64,000 nucleotides of DNA from Bacillus mycoides (GTDB lineage Bacteria > Bacillota > Bacilli > Bacillales > Bacillaceae_G): assembly GCF_001757995.1 (NCBI RefSeq), contig NZ_LXLV01000010.1:1-64000 (forward strand). Reading direction: 5' to 3'. Below, one piece after another: positions 33,832-42,554 of this stretch (the stretch's first letter is position 1; each line of letters opens with the position of its first letter). The position numbers and the translations under genes were made by a program. The notes below the pieces were generated by a model that saw only the letters and a program-made list of their open reading frames with translations, had not been told where the DNA came from and made no database searches.

Positions 33832-35078
33832 AAAAGGGAAGCATGTTTCAAAAGACACGCATTCGTCTAACTATATTAAATTCGTTAGTATTTATCCTAT
33901 TAATAGGAGTTTTAGGCAGTATTATTTATGCATACACATATAAACGTACTTATAATGAAGTAAATAGATCTATAGAAAAAACGGTTCAATATAGAGAAAG
34001 ATTAGATGATAAAATTCCTAATAGGAAATTTATAGGGAAAATTCCTATTGGAGATCCGCGGGTAGTGCAGTTAACTTGGATTGGAAAAACGGTAGAAGTA
34101 GATGTTGATAATCGCAAACTTCGTCCCACTTTTGAAGAGAATTTAGAGAAGTTTTATCCCAAAAAGTTAGAATCCGTACAAGATATCGAAGTGCAAGGTA
34201 AATATTTTAGAACATTTTCGTTTCAAAAAGATGAGAAAATAGTTCAAATCGTACGTGACACAACGGCAGAAGAAGAGATGTTAAATACATTATTTTTAAT
34301 TCTCGTTATAGGTTGTAGCGTAGGAAGCCTATGTGCAATAGGAATCGGCTTTTTCTTAGCTGGTAGAGCACTCATACCTATTCAAAATTCATGGGAAAAA
34401 CAGCAGCGGTTCGTTTCTGATGCATCACATGAATTAAGAACACCGCTTGCAGTTATTCAATCAAAAACGGATGTGTTATTCCAGTCACCATCCGCTACGA
34501 TAGAAGAAAAGGCGATGGATATTTCTACAATTTCAAAGGAATGTAGGCGGTTATCGAAGCTAGTTAGCAATTTATTATTATTAGCACGTTCGGATTCTAA
34601 TCAAATTGAGGTGGATAAGAAAACATTTAAACTTGATAAATTGTTAGAAGAAATAGTAGATCCATATAAAGAAATTGCTTCTTATCAAGAAAAAGAGATG
34701 ATATTAAAAGTAGAACACGACATATTGTTTATGGGCGATAGAGAGAGAATCCATCAAATGATGGTCATATTGCTAGATAATGCGATGAAGTATACGAATG
34801 AAGGCGGGCATATTCAAATCGATTGCACGCAAACGAACAGTTCGATTCGTATACAGGTGAGAGATGATGGGATAGGAGTTACAGAAGAGGATATTCCAAA
34901 ATTATTTGATCGTTTTTATCAAGGCGATAAAGCAAGAAGTACATCAGAGGGTGCGGGATTAGGTCTTTCAATTGCGAATTGGATTGTAGAAAAGCATTAC
35001 GGGAAAATATCAGTAGAGAGTAAATTGGGAGAGGGCACCTGTTTTGAAGTGATTTTCCCTAAAAACCAAAAAATATAA
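33828..35078 (+). CDS. sensor histidine kinase
   Basis: A 416-residue kinase. Two membrane helices (about residues 13-36 and 150-175) flank an extracytoplasmic region of ~110 residues. No clear HAMP is seen, but a linker leads to a HisKA region with the phosphoacceptor in FVSDASHELRTPLAVIQ, then HATPase motifs DNAMKYTNEG, DDGIGVTEEDIPKLFDRFYQGD and GAGLGLSIANWIVEKH. Translationally coupled to the regulator. Terminator at 35084. Confidence 0.92.
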   Translation: MKKGSMFQKTRIRLTILNSLVFILLIGVLGSIIYAYTYKRTYNEVNRSIEKTVQYRERLDDKIPNRKFIGKIPIGDPRVVQLTWIGKTVEVDVDNRKLRPTFEENLEKFYPKKLESVQDIEVQGKYFRTFSFQKDEKIVQIVRDTTAEEEMLNTLFLILVIGCSVGSLCAIGIGFFLAGRALIPIQNSWEKQQRFVSDASHELRTPLAVIQSKTDVLFQSPSATIEEKAMDISTISKECRRLSKLVSNLLLLARSDSNQIEVDKKTFKLDKLLEEIVDPYKEIASYQEKEMILKVEHDILFMGDRERIHQMMVILLDNAMKYTNEGGHIQIDCTQTNSSIRIQVRDDGIGVTEEDIPKLFDRFYQGDKARSTSEGAGLGLSIANWIVEKHYGKISVESKLGEGTCFEVIFPKNQKI

Positions 35079-35083
35079 GTGAG

Positions 35084-35118
35084 AAGACGATCTTGTTTTT
35101 ACAAGGTCGTCTTTTTTT
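35084..35118 (+). terminator. terminator of the two-component operon
   Basis: AGACGATCTTGT and ACAAGGTCGTCT stem followed by seven T. Confidence 0.85.
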
Positions 35119-35311
35119 AAGGGAAAGTTAAGGAACAACTTGTATCATGTATTACATAATGGAAACTTGTGATGGAAAGAAAAGCTGTAAGGTTTTTTGA
35201 ATGAACTGGATAAATCATAAGGTTATTTCTAACAGAGATGAAGTTTATGTATAGTATAAAAAAAAATATGGGAAAGCTGGAAAAAGAAAGCGTGAGAGGG
35301 AGGAAGAAGTC

Positions 35312-36133
35312 TTGAAAAAGAAAATGATGACGGTATTCACTATTGGAGTAATGAGTTTAAGTATATTAGGGGGTGCCTCTCCTTCTGGAACGACAAAAGG
35401 AAAATCAGATTACGCGCAGCGTAGTAAAGAGCAATTAAACGATGGGAAAATACATGCAATGCATACAGAAGAGAAGGCAGAAAAGCTAGGCATTGAAACG
35501 GATGGAAAAGAACAAATTACGTTAGAAAAAGAAATTCATGAAACGGAAGTAGGAAGAGAAGCGGAACAATTAGGTATCCCGACAGAAGGAAAAGATGTTG
35601 GAATTCTTTCAGAAGAAATCTACGAAACAAAAGTGAAGCAAGAAGCGTTAAACCTAGGGATATCTGTAGAGAACACATCGATTGTGGATTTAATAAGCAA
35701 AATCAATGCAATCAAAATTAATAACGAAGCCAATAAATTAGGCGTTTCGACTGAAGGAAAAGAGATAGAAGAGGTTGCGGAGGAAATCTATGGAACGAAA
35801 GTAAGAGAAGAAGCAGGAAAGTTAGATATTTCTCAAAAAGGAAAAGAGATAGAAGAGTTAGCAGAAGAAGTGTACGAACAAAAAGTGCAGGTAGAAGCAA
35901 AAAAATATCATATTGATTTATACGGTAAAGATATATATCAAGTATTAAGAGAAATAAATGAGCAAAAGGTAATAGAAATAGCAGATGAGCTTGGTATGGA
36001 TAGAGCGAATTTGAATATTCAAGATTTAGCGGAGAAGATAAATCTTGAACAACCTGAAAAAGGAAACGAACTAAAATTTATACCAATGATTCAAACAGAT
36101 GTAGATGCGTTTTATTCGTATTTAACGAATTAA
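35312..36133 (+). CDS. secreted protein with seven 28-residue repeats
   Basis: A 273-residue exported protein. Signal peptide about 1-22 (MKKKMMTVFTIGVMSLSILGG), with no cysteine for lipidation. Residues 47-242 are seven consecutive units of exactly 28 residues, of the type IYETKVKQEALNLGISxEGK followed by xIxxLxEE. The 28-residue period (four heptads) and charge pattern predict a helical rod. A short C-terminal tail follows (LKFIPMIQTDVDAFYSYLTN). TTG start with GGGAGGAAG upstream. Seven bases before the C39-like peptidase gene, probably one operon. I do not know a function; similar LGI-GK repeats occur in other Bacillus secreted proteins. Confidence 0.8.
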   Translation: MKKKMMTVFTIGVMSLSILGGASPSGTTKGKSDYAQRSKEQLNDGKIHAMHTEEKAEKLGIETDGKEQITLEKEIHETEVGREAEQLGIPTEGKDVGILSEEIYETKVKQEALNLGISVENTSIVDLISKINAIKINNEANKLGVSTEGKEIEEVAEEIYGTKVREEAGKLDISQKGKEIEELAEEVYEQKVQVEAKKYHIDLYGKDIYQVLREINEQKVIEIADELGMDRANLNIQDLAEKINLEQPEKGNELKFIPMIQTDVDAFYSYLTN

Positions 36134-36146
36134 AAGGGGCGTGAGA

Positions 36147-36905
36147 GTGATACGGAAATGGAAGTGGTATATATGTATGGCCGTACTATGTATAGTAATA
36201 TGGGGTGCATATACAAATGGGATTACAGCGTATGTGGAGAAAGTAAAGGGATTAATATTCTCCAGTATACAAAGTCAAAAACGAGCAGAGCTTAGTAATA
36301 ACGATGAAAAAATCATCTTATCAAATGTGCCTTTAATTCAGCAATTACCAGAGCTAGATAGAGGATGCGAAGTAACAAGTTTAGCGATGATGTTACAATA
36401 TGCGGGTGTTTCTGCAGATAAGATGAAGTTAGCAAATGAAATAAAAAAAGTTAATTTTTTAGACGATGGTGTAAGAGGAAATCCGAATGAAGGATTTGTT
36501 GGGAACATTTATACGTTTTCTGAATCGGGATACGGTGTATATCATGGACCGCTTTTTCAATTAGCAAAAAAATATTTACCGAATGAAGCTGTAGATTTAA
36601 CAGGAAACAGTATAGAAGAAATTTATAAGAGTGTAAATAATGGGCAACCGGTAGTAATGATTACGAATGCAACATATGCCCCGCTAGATGAGGATGAATT
36701 CACTATATGGGAAACAAATGGTGGAGATGTTTCCATTACTTATAATGAACATTGTGTTGTACTTGTTGGATATGATAAGGAGTCTGTATATATTCAAGAT
36801 CCACTTAATGAACGCCCGAATATCAGTGTATCGAGAGCGGATTTTGAAAAGGCGTGGGTACAGATGGGGAGCCAAGCGATTAGTTATGTGAAAAGTTCAA
36901 AGTGA
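36147..36905 (+). CDS. C39-like cysteine peptidase, membrane anchored
   Basis: About 252 residues with an N-terminal membrane segment (about 7-25) and a C39-type papain-fold domain exposed outside. The catalytic Cys is in LDRGCEVTSLAMML, the His in NEHCVVLVGYD and the Asp in YIQDPLN. GTG 36147 is favoured over GTG 36141, which lies only two bases from the AAAGGGG site. Co-transcribed with the 28-residue-repeat protein, so a processing or wall-anchoring partnership is possible. The C39-2 group includes proteases of unknown targets. Confidence 0.85.
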   Translation: MIRKWKWYICMAVLCIVIWGAYTNGITAYVEKVKGLIFSSIQSQKRAELSNNDEKIILSNVPLIQQLPELDRGCEVTSLAMMLQYAGVSADKMKLANEIKKVNFLDDGVRGNPNEGFVGNIYTFSESGYGVYHGPLFQLAKKYLPNEAVDLTGNSIEEIYKSVNNGQPVVMITNATYAPLDEDEFTIWETNGGDVSITYNEHCVVLVGYDKESVYIQDPLNERPNISVSRADFEKAWVQMGSQAISYVKSSK

Positions 36906-36983
36906 AGTAAGGGAATAAGAGTATACGGATTATAAAGAAGGTTTTGTGAGAAGTGTTTTAAAGAAGAAAAAATGATAAGAAGA

Positions 36984-37019
36984 AAGAGAACTTCTATGTA
37001 TGGAGGTTCTCTTATTTTG
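36984..37019 (+). terminator. terminator of the repeat protein-peptidase operon
   Basis: AAGAGAACTTC-tatgtatg-GAGGTTCTCTT then ATTTT. Confidence 0.8.
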
Positions 37020-37103
37020 TAATTTAAACTTTTAAGAATAACTACATATGTAAAAATGCATAATCAACAAAAAAAATACATGGTATTATTATATTTAATT
37101 TCC

Positions 37104-37232
37104 AAAATTAATCGAGCAGCAGAAACAATGAAAGGTTTAGCTGGCGATGAAAATGAAGTAACGAATGCTATTGATGAAATTGCAAAGGCTACAGAAGAAC
37201 TATAAGAAATGATTAGTAAATTTAAAGTATAA
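37104..37232 (+). pseudogene. 3' remnant of a methyl-accepting chemotaxis protein gene
   Basis: Reads KINRAAETMKGLAGDENEV...IDEIAKATEEL, a stop codon, then EMISKFKV and a second stop. The final (L/M)..ISKFKV ending is typical of MCP C-termini. Only this end survives and it contains an in-frame TAA, so the gene is dead. It precedes the malate sensor genes, where a dicarboxylate chemoreceptor would make sense. Confidence 0.65.
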
Positions 37233-37239
37233 TAACAGC

Positions 37240-37279
37240 AAATAAGTAAGGTGAAAATGATATCACCTTACTTATTTTT
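37240..37279 (+). terminator. terminator of the lost chemoreceptor gene
   Basis: AATAAGTAAGGTGA and TCACCTTACTTATTTTT form a strong stem 8 bases after the remnant's stop. It covers an upstream in-frame ATG (37251) of the next gene, ruling that start out. Confidence 0.85.
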
Positions 37280-37310
37280 CTATTCAGCAATTAGGGGAGT
37301 CATTAACGGG

Positions 37311-38909
37311 ATGAAAAAAAGAAAAAGACTATGGAATTTATGGAAAACGATTACATTGTTAGTGTGTACTGTTGTCATTTTTTCTTTACTTGTAACAGAT
37401 ATTTTAATCAGCCATAATGTTGAACGAACGACAGAAGAAAGCCAAGCAGAGAAGGCAAAAACGATTGCACATATTGTAGCGAATGATTCGGTGGTAATCG
37501 ATGGTTTAATTGGGAAAGCAGATACTTCCGCCATCCAAACGTATACAAATAGGATATTAAAAAATACAGGTGTTCAATTTATTGTCGTTATGGACATGGA
37601 TGGAATAAGAAAATCTCATCCAAATCCCCAAAAAATAGGTCATCATTTCGTTGGAGGGGATGAAGGAACGGTATTGAAGGGAAAGGAACACGTATCTTTA
37701 GCAGAAGGGACTTTAGGGATTTCAATGCGAGTATTCGTTCCTGTTTTTGCTGACACAGGTGAACAGCTTGGTGCGGTTGCTGTTGGTATTTCAGCTGATA
37801 ATGTAAAAGAGAGAGTTAAGGAAAGTAGACATATTATTTATATAGGTGTCGGAGTTGGATTGTTAATTGGCATTATAGGAGCGATATTGCTAGCTAGACA
37901 TATAAAGAAGAGTCTGTTTGGTCTGGAACCGCATAGGATAGCGAAAATTCTTGAAGAAAGAAATACGATGTTGCTTTCGGTGAAGGAAGGTATTATTGCT
38001 GTAGATAAAGAGGCGAACGTAACTTTAATCAATAATGAGGCAAAACGGTTATTTAAGAAAAGTGGACTTGAAGAAGATTTTATTGGTAAAGACGTTGAAT
38101 TGTATATGCCGAATTCACGTATAAAAGAAGTGTTGCAAACAGGAGAGGTACAATTAAACGAAGAACAAAAAATTTATGGGATTACGATTGTTACGAATCG
38201 TGTTCCTTTATATGTAAAAGGAGAAATAGTTGGTGCAATTGCAACATTTCGTGATAAAACAGAAATTAGAAAATTAGCAGAAGAATTAACTGGTATTAAG
38301 CTATATGCGGAAGCATTACGGGCTCAATCTCATGAATTTATGAACAAAATGCATGTCGTATTAGGGTTAACACATATGAAACAGTATGAAGAATTGCAGA
38401 AATATGTAAGTAGTATGGTATCAGAGCATCAATATGAAATTGGGGGGATTATGAAAAAAATTCAAAGCCCAGTATTTGCTGGATTTTTACTAGGTAAACT
38501 TAGTTATGCTAGAGAGAAAAATATAAAGTTAATTATAAAAGACGATTCTTACTTACCAGAAATATATGATGAACGTATCATTCATGAATTGATCACCATT
38601 GTCGGGAATTTAATTAATAATGCATTAGACGCGGTGGCGAATTGTGAGAAGAAGCAGGTTGAAGTTGGAATACAATATGGGGATACATTAATCATTACAG
38701 TACAAGATACGGGGAAAGGCATAAAAGAAGATGAAATTGATGCATTATTTATAAAAGGTTATTCCACAAAGGGTGATAATCGGGGGTATGGTTTGCATCT
38801 TGTAAAGGAAAGCATAAAGCGAATAAATGGGGGAATTTATGTTCATTCATTGTTAGGAACGGGAACGACAATAACGATTGAAATACCTAAAAGTAGGGAT
38901 GAGAGATAA
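37311..38909 (+). CDS. malK: MalK-type sensor histidine kinase (CitA/DcuS family)
   Basis: A 532-residue membrane kinase: two membrane helices (about 13-35 and 172-195) around a PDC sensor (DMDGIRKSHPNPQKIG, VPVFADTGEQLGAVAVG), a cytoplasmic PAS (KEGIIAVDKEANVTLINNEA), the phosphoacceptor in AQSHEFMNKMHVVLGL, and an ATPase (NLINNALDAV, GYGLHLVKESI). ATG 37311 is chosen because the earlier in-frame ATG 37251 lies inside a terminator. Followed by its regulator, a malate transporter and a malic enzyme, so malate is the probable signal, as for MalK (YufL) in B. subtilis. About 40-50% similar by eye to the CitS-type kinase at 24751. Confidence 0.87.
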   Translation: MKKRKRLWNLWKTITLLVCTVVIFSLLVTDILISHNVERTTEESQAEKAKTIAHIVANDSVVIDGLIGKADTSAIQTYTNRILKNTGVQFIVVMDMDGIRKSHPNPQKIGHHFVGGDEGTVLKGKEHVSLAEGTLGISMRVFVPVFADTGEQLGAVAVGISADNVKERVKESRHIIYIGVGVGLLIGIIGAILLARHIKKSLFGLEPHRIAKILEERNTMLLSVKEGIIAVDKEANVTLINNEAKRLFKKSGLEEDFIGKDVELYMPNSRIKEVLQTGEVQLNEEQKIYGITIVTNRVPLYVKGEIVGAIATFRDKTEIRKLAEELTGIKLYAEALRAQSHEFMNKMHVVLGLTHMKQYEELQKYVSSMVSEHQYEIGGIMKKIQSPVFAGFLLGKLSYAREKNIKLIIKDDSYLPEIYDERIIHELITIVGNLINNALDAVANCEKKQVEVGIQYGDTLIITVQDTGKGIKEDEIDALFIKGYSTKGDNRGYGLHLVKESIKRINGGIYVHSLLGTGTTITIEIPKSRDER

Positions 38910-38910
38910 G

Positions 38911-39618
38911 ATGATCAAAGTTTTGATTGTAGAAGATGATCCGATGGTTGCGATGTTAAATACGCATTATTTAGAGCAAGTGGGAGGGTTTGAACTTGTC
39001 CATGCAGTTAACTCAGTAAAATCGGCGATAGAAGTATTAGAGAAGTCACGAGTAGACTTCATATTACTTGATATTTTTATGCCTGAGGAGACTGGATTTG
39101 AGCTTTTAATGTATATTCGGAATCAAGAAAAGGAAATTGATATTATGATGATTTCAGCTGTGCATGATATGGGAAGTATTAAAAAAGCATTACAATATGG
39201 AGTTGTCGACTATTTAATTAAACCATTTACATTTGAACGCTTTAAGGAAGCATTAACTGTATATCGAGAAAAACTTACTTTTATGAAAGAACAACAAAAA
39301 ATTAGTCAATCGGAATTAGATTCACTAATTTTACAAAAAGAAAAAAGAGAGTCCTCTGTCTATAAAGAGCTTCCGAAAGGATTAACAAAGCAAACGCTGC
39401 AACTAATTTGGCAGCAAATCAAATCGCTTCACGGACAAGCATTTACAACAGATGAAATGGCGAAATTAGTAGGGGTTTCAAGAGTTTCTATTCGAAAGTA
39501 TGTAATGTTTTTGACTGAAATTGGAGTTTTAGAGAATGAAATGGTGTATCAACATGTGGGAAGACCGGTAAGTAAATTAAGGTGTATTGACCAAAATAAA
39601 ATAGAATTTTACGTATAA
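38911..39618 (+). CDS. malR: MalR-type response regulator
   Basis: A 235-residue CitB/DcuR-family regulator: receiver with EDDP, phosphoacceptor Asp in FILLDIFMPEETG, K in YLIKPFTF, and a C-terminal HTH (FTTDEMAKLVGVSRVSIRKYVMFL). It starts one base after the kinase stop; ATG 38911 is preferred because homologues begin MIKVLIVEDD. Expected to activate the transporter gene maeN downstream. Confidence 0.88.
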   Translation: MIKVLIVEDDPMVAMLNTHYLEQVGGFELVHAVNSVKSAIEVLEKSRVDFILLDIFMPEETGFELLMYIRNQEKEIDIMMISAVHDMGSIKKALQYGVVDYLIKPFTFERFKEALTVYREKLTFMKEQQKISQSELDSLILQKEKRESSVYKELPKGLTKQTLQLIWQQIKSLHGQAFTTDEMAKLVGVSRVSIRKYVMFLTEIGVLENEMVYQHVGRPVSKLRCIDQNKIEFYV

Positions 39619-39650
39619 GCGACTTATTATAGGTCGCTTATACTTTTTTT
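39613..39650 (+). terminator. terminator of malKR
   Basis: GTATAAGCGAC-ttattata-GGTCGCTTATAC then seven T. maeN therefore has its own promoter. Confidence 0.88.
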
Positions 39651-39695
39651 AATTACAAAAGTAGTTACAAAACTTACAAAAACTATTTTTACTAT

Positions 39696-39709
39696 TGAAA
39701 GCGTTTTAA
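39696..39709 (+). promoter_or_regulatory. cre-like site upstream of maeN
   Basis: TGAAAGCGTTTTAA fits the cre consensus TGWAANCGNTNNCA except for A in place of C near the end. It lies 31 bp before the maeN start, suggesting CcpA control of malate uptake. Confidence 0.5.
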
Positions 39710-39740
39710 TATTGTTATTAAGAAAACAAGGGGGTGCCAT

Positions 39741-41087
39741 ATGGGAATTCAAAAGAATGTGGAAGCGGTATCATTTTCTGAGGGGAATGAGGTACAAAGA
39801 GAATCGTTCGCTTCTAAAATTATGAATGTAAAAATCGGTGTAATACCTTTACCGTTATATGTAGTATTGGCTGCTATTATTTATGGGGCATCTGTATATA
39901 ATAAATTACCAGCAGATATGATTGGTGGATTTGCAGTTATTATGATTATGGGTATTTTCTTAGGTGACATTGGGATGAGAATTCCAATTCTAAAAAACAT
40001 CGGTGGTCCAGCAATTCTTTCATTATTTATTCCATCGTTACTTGTATTTTTCAACTGGATGAATCCAGCTTCAATGGAAGCTGCGACTATGTTAATGAAA
40101 AAATCGAACTTTTTATATTTATATATTTCTTGTTTAGTGGTTGGAAGTATTTTAGGAATGAACCGTAAAGTATTAGTACAAGGTTTCGTTCGCATGTTTA
40201 TTCCTTTAGTAGTAGGAACGTTAGCTTCTATAGCAGTAGGCTTATTAGTAGGTTCACTATTTGGATTTGAAATGAAGCAGACATTCTTCTTTATCATCGT
40301 ACCAATTGTTAGTGGTGGTATTGGGGAAGGGATTTTACCGTTATCACTAGCTTACGGTGATATTTTAAATGAATCATCAGCAACATTTGTATCACAGCTT
40401 ATTCCTGCAGCTATTATCGGAAATATGTTTGCAATTGTGAGCGCAGGCTATATGAAGCGTTTAGGTGAGAAGAGACCTGAGCTTAGTGGGAATGGTGTAT
40501 TAGTAAAAACAGATAATCAAGCAGAGTTATTAAAAGAGCAAAATACAGAAAAACCAATTGATTTCTCATTAATGGGAGCAGGGTTATTGATTGCATGTAC
40601 ATTCTTTATTTTCGGAGGATTAGCTTCTAAGTTTATCGGTATTCCAGGAGCAATCATTATGATTTTTTCAGCAGCACTTGTGAAATACTTTAAATTAATG
40701 CCAGCAAAAATGGAGCAAGGTGCATTCCATTTATATAAATTTATTTCAAAGAATTTAACTTGGCCGTTAATGGTCGGTTTAGGATTGCTATATATTCCGT
40801 TAAAAGACGTAGCAGCAGTTCTTTCTGTAGGATATGTTGTTGTTTGTGCATCAGTTGTTCTTACAATGGTAGCATCAGGTTTTCTTGTAGGGAAAGTGAT
40901 GAAAATGTATCCAGTTGAATCAGCAATTGTAACTGGATGTCATAGTGGTTTAGGTGGAACTGGAGATGTTGCTATTTTATCAGCTTCAAATCGTATGGAA
41001 TTAATGCCGTTTGCGCAAATTTCAACGCGTTTAGGTGGGGCAGCAGTGGTTGTAACAGCAACAATTTTATTGAAAATGTTTTCATGA
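39741..41087 (+). CDS. maeN: malate/citrate:Na+ symporter (2-hydroxycarboxylate transporter)
   Basis: A 448-residue polytopic membrane protein of the 2HCT family (MaeN/CimH/CitS). About 11 hydrophobic segments are present with the two family GGxG loops: SGGIGEGILPLSLAYG (about 193-208) and GCHSGLGGTGDVAILSAS (about 393-410). GGGGGTGCC lies before ATG 39741. Placed between malKR and a malic enzyme, so malate is the most likely substrate. The name follows B. subtilis maeN (YufR), which MalKR controls. Confidence 0.9.
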   Translation: MGIQKNVEAVSFSEGNEVQRESFASKIMNVKIGVIPLPLYVVLAAIIYGASVYNKLPADMIGGFAVIMIMGIFLGDIGMRIPILKNIGGPAILSLFIPSLLVFFNWMNPASMEAATMLMKKSNFLYLYISCLVVGSILGMNRKVLVQGFVRMFIPLVVGTLASIAVGLLVGSLFGFEMKQTFFFIIVPIVSGGIGEGILPLSLAYGDILNESSATFVSQLIPAAIIGNMFAIVSAGYMKRLGEKRPELSGNGVLVKTDNQAELLKEQNTEKPIDFSLMGAGLLIACTFFIFGGLASKFIGIPGAIIMIFSAALVKYFKLMPAKMEQGAFHLYKFISKNLTWPLMVGLGLLYIPLKDVAAVLSVGYVVVCASVVLTMVASGFLVGKVMKMYPVESAIVTGCHSGLGGTGDVAILSASNRMELMPFAQISTRLGGAAVVVTATILLKMFS

Positions 41088-41092
41088 TCAAA

Positions 41093-41124
41093 ACAAGCTA
41101 GCTATATTCGTATAGCTAGCTTGT
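41093..41124 (+). terminator. strong hairpin between maeN and the malic enzyme gene
   Basis: ACAAGCTAGCTATA-ttcg-TATAGCTAGCTTGT, a perfect 14-bp stem with a stable TTCG loop but only CAAATT after it. More likely a weak terminator or RNA-stability element than a full stop, keeping both genes in one transcription unit. Confidence 0.6.
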
Positions 41125-41147
41125 CAAATTAAGGGGAGATTATAAGT

Positions 41148-42347
41148 ATGTTAGAAAATCAAATTAATGAAAGATCATTGTTATTGCATAAAGAGTTAGT
41201 AGGGAAAATTGAGATTACAAGTAAAGTAGAAGTGAATTCAGCGGATGATTTAAGTCTGACTTATACACCAGGGGTAGCTGAGTCTTGTAAAGCAATTGCA
41301 GCAGATGAAGATACAGCGTATGACTATACAGCAAGAGGGAACATGGTGGCAGTTGTTTCAGATGGAACAGCAGTACTTGGTTTAGGGAATATTGGACCGA
41401 AAGCGGCTATGCCTGTTATGGAAGGGAAAAGTATTTTATTTAAGAAGTTTGCGAATGTAGATGCTTTCCCGCTATGTTTAGGTACGACTGATGTGGATGA
41501 AATCGTTACCCTTGTGAAAAATCTAGAGCCTACATTTGCAGGTATTAATTTAGAGGATATTGCAGCACCACGCTGTTTTGAAATTGAAAAACGATTAAAA
41601 GAAGAAACGAATATTCCTGTATTTCATGATGATCAGCATGGGACGGCTATTGTCGTTTTAGCAGCTGTTATTAATGCATTAAAAGTTGTAAGTAAACAAA
41701 TGGATGATGTGAAAATTGTTATTAACGGTGCGGGTTCGGCAGGAATTGCAATTGGAAAATTATTATTAAAAGCTGGCGCAAAACATATTACGTTAGTTAG
41801 TTTAGAAGGTATTGTTTGTGAAGGTGAAACATGGATGAACGAAGCACAAATCGAAGTTTCAAAGAAGACAAATCGAGAATATGTACGTGGAACATTAAAG
41901 GAAGCGATTCATCAAGCTGATATTTTCATCGGTGTATCTGCTCCAAACGTATTAACGAAAGAACTTGTACAGACGATGAACGAGAAACCAATTGTGTTTG
42001 CAATGGCAAATCCAATCCCAGAAATATTCCCAGAGGACGCATTAGAAGCTGGGGCAGCTGTAGTAGGAACTGGGCGTTCTGATTATTCGAATCAAGTAAA
42101 TAATGTATTGGCGTTCCCTGGAATATTCCGCGGTGCGTTAGATGTGCGTGCGACTGATATTACAGAAGAGATGAAATTAGCGGCAGCATATGGGATCGCT
42201 AACATAATTACGGACGAAGAGCGTAGTGCGAATTATGTAATTCCAAATCCATTAGATAAAAGAGTTGTTCCAAATGTTGCAGAAGCAGTAGCGAAAGCAG
42301 CCATTGATTCAGGTGTGGCGCAAATTACGAAAATGCCAAGTTATTAA
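41148..42347 (+). CDS. malic enzyme (malate to pyruvate and CO2)
   Basis: A 399-residue malate dehydrogenase (decarboxylating) of the short bacterial type, like YtsJ. Conserved blocks: YTPGVAESCKAIA, GNIGPKAAMPVMEGK, the metal-binding NLEDIAAPRCFEIE and FHDDQHGTA, and the nucleotide-binding INGAGSAGIAIGKLL (about 191-205). Cofactor preference (NAD or NADP) cannot be decided safely. It follows maeN by 60 bases, giving a complete malate sensing, uptake and oxidation module. GGGGAGAT lies before ATG 41148. Confidence 0.93.
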   Translation: MLENQINERSLLLHKELVGKIEITSKVEVNSADDLSLTYTPGVAESCKAIAADEDTAYDYTARGNMVAVVSDGTAVLGLGNIGPKAAMPVMEGKSILFKKFANVDAFPLCLGTTDVDEIVTLVKNLEPTFAGINLEDIAAPRCFEIEKRLKEETNIPVFHDDQHGTAIVVLAAVINALKVVSKQMDDVKIVINGAGSAGIAIGKLLLKAGAKHITLVSLEGIVCEGETWMNEAQIEVSKKTNREYVRGTLKEAIHQADIFIGVSAPNVLTKELVQTMNEKPIVFAMANPIPEIFPEDALEAGAAVVGTGRSDYSNQVNNVLAFPGIFRGALDVRATDITEEMKLAAAYGIANIITDEERSANYVIPNPLDKRVVPNVAEAVAKAAIDSGVAQITKMPSY

Positions 42348-42352
42348 TAGTT

Positions 42353-42386
42353 AAAAGCAGTGCCTAAAAAGGCACTGCTTTTTTTG
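42353..42386 (+). terminator. terminator of the malic enzyme gene
   Basis: AAAAGCAGTGCC-taaaa-GGCACTGCTTTTTTT. Confidence 0.9.
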
Positions 42387-42438
42387 AGATAAGAAATCAA
42401 AATAATGAAGAAGTGTAGAATTATTTATGTTTCTTCAC

Positions 42439-42522
42439 TATTTGTTTAATTCCATTGCAACTTGTTTACCATTTATGAAAACCTCAGTTACTGCTACGAT
42501 CACTTCTATCATTTTTTTCATC
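42439..42522 (-). CDS. 27-residue peptide gene, paralogue B
   Basis: Begins MKKMIEVIVAVTEVFI and ends NGKQVAMELNK, the same length and C-terminus as paralogue A at 31962-32045. The leader GAGGAGAGATGAGAG before ATG 42522 and the promoter are also conserved between the two. Changes are mostly conservative (V/I, A/T), as in a protein under selection. It lies in the gap between the malic enzyme gene and a lipoprotein gene. Function unknown. Confidence 0.7.
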
Positions 42523-42554
42523 TCTCATCTCTCCTCGTTTCATTTCTTACTTTA

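Noticed and set aside
37251-37310. Upstream ATG start for the MalK-type kinase
   Set aside because: This stretch is the loop and 3' arm of a strong terminator for the preceding remnant, and no ribosome site precedes it.
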